Assembly: GCA_037039925.1 (NCBI GenBank)
Contig: JAXRKP010000429.1
Span: 212,501-276,500 of the forward strand
Length of the DNA: 64,000 nt
Source: Doris montereyensis
Lineage: Eukaryota > Mollusca > Gastropoda > Nudibranchia > Dorididae
Reading direction: 5' to 3'
Translations under genes and position numbers: made by a program
Shown: positions 57,617 to 64,000 of the stretch, in pieces
Numbering within the stretch: the stretch's first letter is position 1
How the letters are laid out: the number at the start of each line of letters is the position of its first letter
The notes under the pieces: generated by a model
Seen by the model: only the letters and a program-made list of their open reading frames with translations
Told to the model about the DNA's origin: nothing
Databases searched by the model: none

Positions 57617-57720
57617 CCCTTTATTTAGGGCGTGTTACCGTTGGTCCGGGAAGCACGCAGGCCCTATATTTAGGGTCCGTCGTCATTGGCACGGGAAGCG
57701 TGCAGGCCCTATATTTAGGG
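57617..57720. repeat. 45-bp tandem repeat with palindromic core
   Basis: CCCTTTATTTAGGG at 57617 and CCCTATATTTAGGG at 57662 and 57707, exactly 45 bases apart, separated by GGGAAGCACGCAGG-type spacers. The core CTATATTTAG fits the MEF2 consensus YTAWWWWTAR. Confidence 0.92.
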
Positions 57721-58488
57721 CCAGACACCTAGGCTTCTTTAATGTAAATTTTCACTTTCCTTACATGGTTTATAACAAAGTTTCACCTTTGAGTTCATAG
57801 TTAAATAACAGCCAATGAGATTACAATTTATTTTAAACCCATGGCTTTCCCGATAGCCTCGTTATCATTCGTCAAAGTGACGTTTTTCCATTCAACACAT
57901 TTCGTGCAAGCCTAAGTTGATTACACATATATCGCTGCTATTGTTTAGTCCTTAGTTTAAGTTTCTTTTGTTGCAATAACATCTCAATATGAATTCCTTA
58001 TTCTTTCAACTTATAGAAAATGCATGATTTATAGGTCTTTTATCATCTGTAAGCGTGAACTCATTGTTCAAAGTAAGTTTAAATCCTAGCTTCACACGTT
58101 GCACACACCCATTTTTTCATGCAAATGGCTGGGGCAACCCCTCACTGTAAGAAGGTCACTTCCGGTAACACCGCAAGCTCTACTTGGGTTAAGGGTGAAA
58201 GGAACTTGTCCTTCATTCAGTTCGCCATTTATGAGAGATGGACTTTGCCACCATCCACCGACCTCAGCATGATCCCAGTTAAATTAGGAATAGACTTTGT
58301 AGTTTTGTATTGAGTTCTTAATGAATTTGATTATATATATCTAGACTGTAGATCTAATAATTATTTTATTTTGTTATTATTTGACATTTTCATTATTTCC
58401 CCCTGGATGTGACAAATTACAGATGAATAATTATGATGGATGGGAACGATTCACCATTAGATCTAGATGTGGTTTGCGTCATTTGATA

Positions 58489-58491
<3 letters not shown>

Positions 58492-58564
<73 letters not shown>

Positions 58565-58605
58565 TCCCTCTCCCTCTCCCTCTCCCTCTCCCTCTCCCTC
58601 TCCCT

Positions 58606-58656
<51 letters not shown>
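58492..58656. repeat. (CT)n-(CCCTCT)n microsatellite
   Basis: CT, then CTCCCT hexamers at about 58560-58615, then CT; about 1.6 kb upstream of the KCTD start. Confidence 0.97.
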
Positions 58657-58659
<3 letters not shown>

Positions 58660-59023
58660 TATATGTATGTGTGTCTCCTTCTATCTTTCTTGGTGTATCT
58701 TTCTTGGTTCTCTCTGTCTTGTGTGAGTATCTACTCCTTCTATCTTTCTTGGTCTTGTGTTTATCTTCTGTGTCTGTATGGCTCTCTTTCATTCACGTGT
58801 GTGTAAGTGTGTCGTCTTTCCCTTCTACATATCTTTTTTAGGTCTTGTGTCACGATTCAACAATAGGTCTAGATGTATGTGGCATATGTGTGATTTGATC
58901 TGAAGATGAGTTTGTATGTCTCTACATCTTGCACATGTATGCGTGTCGCTCTCCTGTCTCCTTTTAATCTATCTTTCTTGGTCTTGTGTTTCTCTCCCTC
59001 CCTATGTGTGTATGACTAGTATG

Positions 59024-59025
<2 letters not shown>

Positions 59026-59058
<33 letters not shown>
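59026..59058. repeat. (GA)n microsatellite
   Basis: About 16 GA units. Confidence 0.95.
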
Positions 59059-59064
<6 letters not shown>

Positions 59065-59831
59065 CAGGAATTGAATAAGTAGAGAGGCCATTCAAGGACA
59101 ATAGAATAATGTCTAAAATTGTGTTTGGAAATAATATTTATTATGAAAACACGATAATAATATACATGTATGTATATATATATATATGCAAAATTCATAA
59201 ATGCAGGATGGGGACAAATGACAAGTTTAAAATGGCCAACGATTCAGTTCGCAAATGGTCATAAGAAAATAAAACTTTTTGAAATATAACATGAAAATTA
59301 TATGTTTATATTTTGAACATTAGAGAAATTTACCAAATAACGATTCAGTATTATTACAATGCATACATACAGTACATGGAGATACATGTAAATTATTTAT
59401 TTACATGGTTGGTACAAAAAGAACAAACAAAGTTATCAGAATCAACAACGTTTACAGAAGTATTGCGGAACCAACGCACACATCTACCACAGCCAACCCA
59501 CGGCATCCACACACCATCCACACATCAGCTGCTTCCATTCCACATTCATGACACACATTCCTATTAATTAGATCCTTTTTATGCCGCCAATTTAACTTCC
59601 ATGTGAAACGCTCCCGCTTTCTGGGTCGACCACAGGACTTCGCAGGCGGCAACTTGACAGCCGATTCTATGTTCAGTCTTCAGGTTGATGGTTTGTGATT
59701 TTTGTTTCTCATAAGATCTAATGATGTTTGCTTACCTTTATGAACCCAGGTGTTTTGTAGGTTGGTACTTTCCTTTGTCACAATATCCATAGAACTCTTT
59801 TACAAACTTTTTCTTCTTCTTTTTTTGTGTG

Positions 59832-60030
59832 TAAAACCCTGGTTCAGGTAGGTGGATCAACACCTAGTCCCTTTGGAGATGGATGATGAATAGGAGGTCC
59901 CGTGTGCAGATCACAACACTGAGCATGTTATATATCCCTTGGCTGTTTAAAGGGCAGTCCGGGCAAAATTTACTCCCACCAGAACCCTCGATATCACCTT
60001 AGCTATGGGTGTGGGTACAATCAAATCAAA
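59832..60030 (+). repeat. SINE family C copy
   Basis: GGTAGGTGGATCAACACCTA, CTTGGCTGTTTAAAGGGCAG, GGTGTGGGTACAATCAAATC; the 5' part is missing. It lies just upstream of the KCTD exon. Confidence 0.85.
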
Positions 60031-60220
60031 GCATTCTTTAGACTAATTTTAAAATATAAATGGATTTCACAAATTCAATGTATTTTATACATCGTGATAT
60101 ACATATAATAAATAATATATTTTTGTTTCTCTCTCATTTAAGGAATCAAGAATGAGAAATGCCCTCAGCAAAATTTGGACTGGGATTATGTCATGATCTG
60201 TAGTAAGCTCAATATTGTGA

Positions 60221-60972
60221 ATGATGACTGACTCTGTTGTCACCATCAACGTGGGTGGAGTGCTACACACAACCACTTCAGCAACATTGCTCAAATTCCC
60301 AGACTCCATGCTGGGTTCTCTCATCCGTCAAGATCTGCCAAGCACTAGAGACAGACAGGGCAATCTTTTCATCGACCGAGACGGTGTTGTCTTCAGACAC
60401 ATACTTAACTTTCTTAGATCTTCGCAACTGTGTATTGCATCAGATTTCCAGGACTATGACCTTCTCGCGGCAGAAGCTGATTTTTATCAAATTGTCCTTT
60501 AATTGATGCCATCAATGACCATCGTGAATGCTCAAACCGATTTAGAACTTTTTATCTTGAAATCATTGAAGTTCGAACTGGGTCTACTGCTACAATGCCG
60601 ACTAGTAATTCCAGGGTAAAGACAATTGTGTTAGGGCGGAAAGATATACTCCTTACTTTACCTCCATCTGTTATCGGGACTGATTTCACGGAACGTTTGT
60701 GTTGTAAAGAACCACAAGAGTACACAGAACTGGAATTATATGGCAGCCCAATGCGATTGCGCGTAGGAGAAGAATTGCATAACTTAGGTTGGACACTAAT
60801 TTCATCTGATCTATCGACATCTTCGGGTTTTGACAATAGATCTCAAATTAATGGCATGAGCTTAATTATTGAAAACACGTTCAGAGATCGATGGAGCAAG
60901 GATTTCAGTGTTGATGAACCTATTAAAATGAATAGTAATCATACGATGTTACTAGAGGAGGCAAATGTTTGA
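60221..60972 (+). CDS. KCTD-family BTB/T1 domain protein, one-base deletion
   Basis: Probable BTB substrate adaptor; many KCTD proteins recruit targets to Cullin-3 ligases, but a partner cannot be read here. Residues 1-95 or so are the BTB/T1 domain: MTDSVVTINVGGVLHTTT, KFPDSMLGSL, GNLFIDRDGVVFRHILNFLR, AEADFYQI. Near 60494 one base is missing (ATT-GTCC for ATT-GGTCC); restoring it continues PLIDAINDHRECSNRF and a C-terminal domain to TGA at 60970. Total is about 250 residues, like KCTD6/11/21, whose BTB it most resembles. The ATG at 60221 is directly preceded by an in-frame TGA; the Met one codon later is the likely start by homology. A strong acceptor (ctctcatttaag) ends at 60142, so a spliced 5' UTR exon is likely. 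Paralogue assignment is uncertain. Confidence 0.92.
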
Positions 60973-61230
60973 CTTCAGCCTTGATTTAGTTATTTTATCT
61001 ATTTATTTATATACAATTTAAATTGACATTGATCCTATACATGTTATGTATGTCATAGGATATGAGAGCTTTTACATTTACGATGCTGTAGTATTTATTT
61101 TGTTATGAACTGTTTAGAGGTAGCCAGGTACCGTACATAAAATTGTTGACATAGAAGGGTGCATTGTTTACGTGTAATGTTTATTGAGAAGGGAAGCAGT
61201 TTCTTTCCATTGTCCTTTTTCAAAGTGATA

Positions 61231-61236
61231 AATAAA
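61231..61236 (+). promoter_or_regulatory. candidate KCTD polyadenylation signal
   Basis: AATAAA about 260 bases after the stop codon, in an A-rich context. Confidence 0.45.
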
Positions 61237-62489
61237 AAAATGGAAGAAATGTTTGGAAATTTTTTTGATATGATTATACGTATGTTCATATTTTCAGTAT
61301 GTAATCTCATAGAAATGTGTTTGCAACTGAAGTAGCATTATGTTTTTGGTTTGTCTGATAAAACTCTTCATTTTGTAGTGTTTATAAATAGATAAATTAA
61401 ATTTAGTTAGCAAATTCATAGTACACTTTTCTTCCTGTCAAGGCGATGGGATGAGTGCAGTGAAAGGATCAATTCTGATGTCTGTGATTTTTCCTGTTTA
61501 ATCCCTTGTATTTGTATTGTATTTGCTTCGTCTTCAACCCTATCAGTATCAGACTTTACTATCTACACTTGAAAACGCTTACTCCGAAATCCATTGGATG
61601 TGAGATTTCTCTTGGGATTAAGCATTTGTGGGACTATCCAAAAGGCAAGGATAATGAAATTAACTACTAATAAAGCCCTGATGGAACAAAGACAAGAAGT
61701 AGACAGAAAAAAATCATGGCCACCATGGTATTGAACCTGCAGCCTCTGCGCCAGCACCCATTGCCTCGTCATAAAAAAAACATATTACGAACCAAGCTAA
61801 GTACGTGCACTTAAAAAGACTAGTGTGGTGACATAAGCGAGGAGGGGAGATTGTGAAAAGACTTGATTCTGATTAACTGGGTCATAGCTATCTAAAATAA
61901 AAGGAATAAGAGAAATCATATGGGTAGATGGTAGTGGTAGTGCATGGTGAAGAGATTTATTGATCCATGAGTGAATGGTCCATCACCAACCTAACACTCG
62001 CACATGTCATATATTGTTTTTCTTGTATAATGATATTGCATGTACTATGTACTGTGCATTCGCAATAATATCTGGGGGTAAAGGTGACAGGTTGCTTTGT
62101 ATTTCCTTCTAGTGAGTTCTGGGTTTGGGCTTTGTCCGAAAAATTAGACCGTCGGAGGGATACAAATTATTTTGGATAAGAGTACAATTTTGGACTAAAC
62201 TAGAGTGTAATACCCGAGATAACCTTAGTTGTTGATGTGGATAAATCAAATCACATGAAAATTTAATGATATTATTGATATATGAAAATTGTTGGTATTT
62301 CATTACAATACATGTTCCTGACCCCATTCTCATACTGTTGACTTGCATGTGTAGACACATTGGGGCTGCATCATTGACCGAAGAGTGAAATTTTAAAAAT
62401 TTGCATACCCTACACATGAATAATAATGACGCATGATGTTAAAGCTCCTTTGGAACAAAGACAAGACATATATATACCATTACCAGCAC

Positions 62490-62755
62490 TTTATAAACTT
62501 ACTTCAAAAGCCATTACGGCCCACAAAGCTGGAGCTTGTCTCGGTTTTGATAGTGTGGAGCAAAACAGGCGGTAATACAAACGTCATGTAATCGCCTGGG
62601 CAGGTTGTTAGTCTGATGCATGTTTTTACTCCCATTCCCAAGCTAGTGCCTGTACCCATTTGCACCTGGGTAGAGTGGAGAAATGCGTGATACGGTTGAA
62701 AACATCTTTCCCAAGGGAGACAACGTCAGGCCTAGCTGTGCCAGGATTCGTTACT
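62490..62755 (-). repeat. SINE family D copy
   Basis: GTACCCATTTGCACCTGGGT and ATCTTTCCCAAGGGAGACAA; the head end is truncated. Confidence 0.8.
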
Positions 62756-62784
62756 TTAATTACATTTACATACATGTTAATTTA

Positions 62785-62824
<40 letters not shown>

Positions 62825-63040
62825 TGCTACACATGAATAGTGATAATGACGCATGATGTTGGAGCTCCATAGGGACAAACACAAGACAAGTACTTTATAA
62901 TTTATAATTAGGGAATACTTAAAACTCATTAAGGAATAACCTGAAATCTTTGTAAGGAGCATGGTTACAACAAGGATTATAGAGTGCTCTTCTTGTTTAT
63001 GTCGATGTGGAAGACACTGCTTTGATTCTGACAAATATCA

Positions 63041-63197
63041 GTGGGCGGTTGGAGGGTGCTGCTGGTAGCTTTTCTTTTCTTTTTCCTTTCACTTCTAACT
63101 TCTCTTCCATCTTGCTGTTTCCTCTTACTCTTAATTCACATTGAAATCACTGTATATGGTGGGTGGCATGATACCACAAATTTCAATTAAACAAACT
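63041..63197 (+). repeat. family A copy
   Basis: GTGGGCGGTTGGAGGGTGCT head, CATCTTGCTGTTTCCTCTTA core, ATTTCAATTAAACAAACTG tail. Confidence 0.88.
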
Positions 63198-63298
63198 GAT
63201 AGTGACAGGACATATCTATGGGGTTTTTTCTGTTGTTTATTCCTTTGTATTTGACTTTGTCCATATGGGATGAGGCTTAGGCGTTTGATAGTATAGGT

Positions 63299-63465
63299 GT
63301 GGGTGGCTGGCAGCTCCTACTGACAGTGACAGGTAGGTCCTACTGCTAACTTTTTTTCACTATCTCATTTGATTTATCTAGATTGTCTTGCTGTTTCCTC
63401 TAAATTCACCCTCAGATCACCTCATGGTGGACGGGATAAATTTCAATGAACCTCCCACAAACAAG
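63299..63465 (+). repeat. family A copy
   Basis: GGGTGGCTGGCAGCTCCTAC head, CTTGCTGTTTCCTCTAAATT core, ATGGTGGACGGGATAAATTT tail. Confidence 0.82.
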
Positions 63466-63589
63466 CAGGGATGGCCAAAGCTAATTTAAAGTTTTTTCCT
63501 AACCCAAATCGTAGTTTATGTAATTAGTCAACATCCGTTCTCTGGCTTTCACTCTCAGACTAAAACTATGAAGGAAAAGTAAAATATAG

Positions 63590-63895
63590 TTCCTTCATGG
63601 TGGAAACCCATATCCCTGTTTCAATAGCAGCATAAAGCGGAACATGTGATAATTAATAATCACCTGACCAGGACGCTAGTCTGACTTGACAGGTTTTTAC
63701 TCCCAAAATATAGTTCCTTCATGTGCTTGTACCCATCTGCACTTGGGTTGAGCAGCTTGGGAAAAATGTGTGTTACGTGTCTTTCCCAAGGAACGCAATA
63801 TTAAACCTAGCTTTGTCATTTCTGGGATTCGAACCTGGGACCTCATGATCCCCAGTTCGGCAGACTAAGCACTTGGCCACCGACGCCAAACTATG
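63590..63895 (-). repeat. SINE family D, near full length with tRNA head
   Basis: Minus strand reads GGCGTCGGTGGCCAAGTGCT, then AGGTTCGAATCCCAG (B box GGTTCGAATCC), then the core CCTTGGGAAAGACACG. Not a functional tRNA: it is continuous with the SINE body. Confidence 0.88.
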
Positions 63896-64000
63896 AAGTA
63901 GCAATAGCAATGATAGATTTAAAGTGACCGCTTTTCCCCCTTCTATGTATAACTAATAATTAATAGTAATAATAGGTGATCTTTTCTTGTTATTTTTAGG

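Larger units (their letters stand above)
54208..60220. other. divergent intergenic region CSTPP1 / KCTD
   Basis: It should hold the CSTPP1 promoter and 5' UTR exon(s), and the upstream part of the KCTD transcript. I cannot place promoters. 55.9-56.4 kb is less AT-rich and a candidate for the CSTPP1 5' end. No further coding exon recognised. Confidence 0.5.
60973..64000. other. downstream of KCTD, repeat-rich, no gene
   Basis: Includes family B halves at about 61440-61540 and 61675-61800, a SINE C tail at about 62125-62256, a (TA)n tract at 62789-62820, and the repeats listed separately. No coding exon recognised up to the window end. Confidence 0.6.

Noticed and set aside
57535..57732. Short reading frame with ALYLG repeats
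   Set aside because: Explained by a 45-bp (15-codon) DNA repeat; no homology, and no splice or start context.
59452..59652. Cys-rich minus-strand frame (CGRPRKRERFTWKL, VCHECGMEAADVW)
   Set aside because: No recognisable family and no splice context; left as unsupported.
63818..63892. tRNA-like sequence with GGTTCGAATCC on the minus strand
   Set aside because: Continuous with the SINE D body and lacking a proper acceptor stem; a SINE head, not a tRNA gene.

Overview
This is a eukaryotic nuclear window of about 36% GC (my estimate). It has GT-AG introns, long (CT)n/(GA)n and (TA)n tracts, and many tRNA-derived SINE-like and foldback repeats. Animal proteins that look invertebrate, together with this repeat style, suggest a lophotrochozoan, probably a mollusc and perhaps a gastropod. 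No species marker was seen.

Three protein-coding genes are supported. (1) Positions 4546-22943 (+) carry 22 exons of the AP-2 clathrin adaptor alpha subunit, complete except for the first coding exon, which I cannot find in the 4.5 kb upstream. Its 3' end probably runs to a polyadenylation signal near 25.47 kb. (2) Positions 54207-32168 (-) carry a complete nine-exon gene of 999 coding bases (332 residues). I identify it as CSTPP1 (formerly C11orf49), a centriolar-satellite regulator of the tubulin polyglutamylase complex; its last intron is 12.8 kb. AP2A and CSTPP1 converge. (3) Positions 60221-60972 (+) carry a single-exon KCTD-family BTB protein, divergent from CSTPP1.

Five one-base frame breaks occur in AP2A, one in the KCTD gene and none in CSTPP1. 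All but the breaks are clean, conserved protein, so I read them mainly as assembly indels rather than gene decay.

Non-coding layout. 1-4.5 kb has no recognisable exon and ends in a giant CT tract. AP2A introns hold repeats, including a hairpin, three kinds of SINE, a TIR element, tandem duplications and microsatellites. 25.5-31.3 kb is intergenic, with a third TIR element copy and a TTAA-flanked piggyBac-like element. 32.4-45.2 kb is the last CSTPP1 intron, with SINE copies and minisatellites. 54.2-60.2 kb between CSTPP1 and KCTD holds an inverted SINE dimer, two tandem long hairpins, a 45-bp palindromic minisatellite and a CT tract. 61-64 kb is dense in SINE fragments.

The genes share no obvious pathway: endocytic coat, microtubule/cilium regulation and a probable Cullin-3-type adaptor. 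No dedicated multi-gene system was found. The most unusual material is the repeat architecture and a possible alternative C-terminal exon of CSTPP1.
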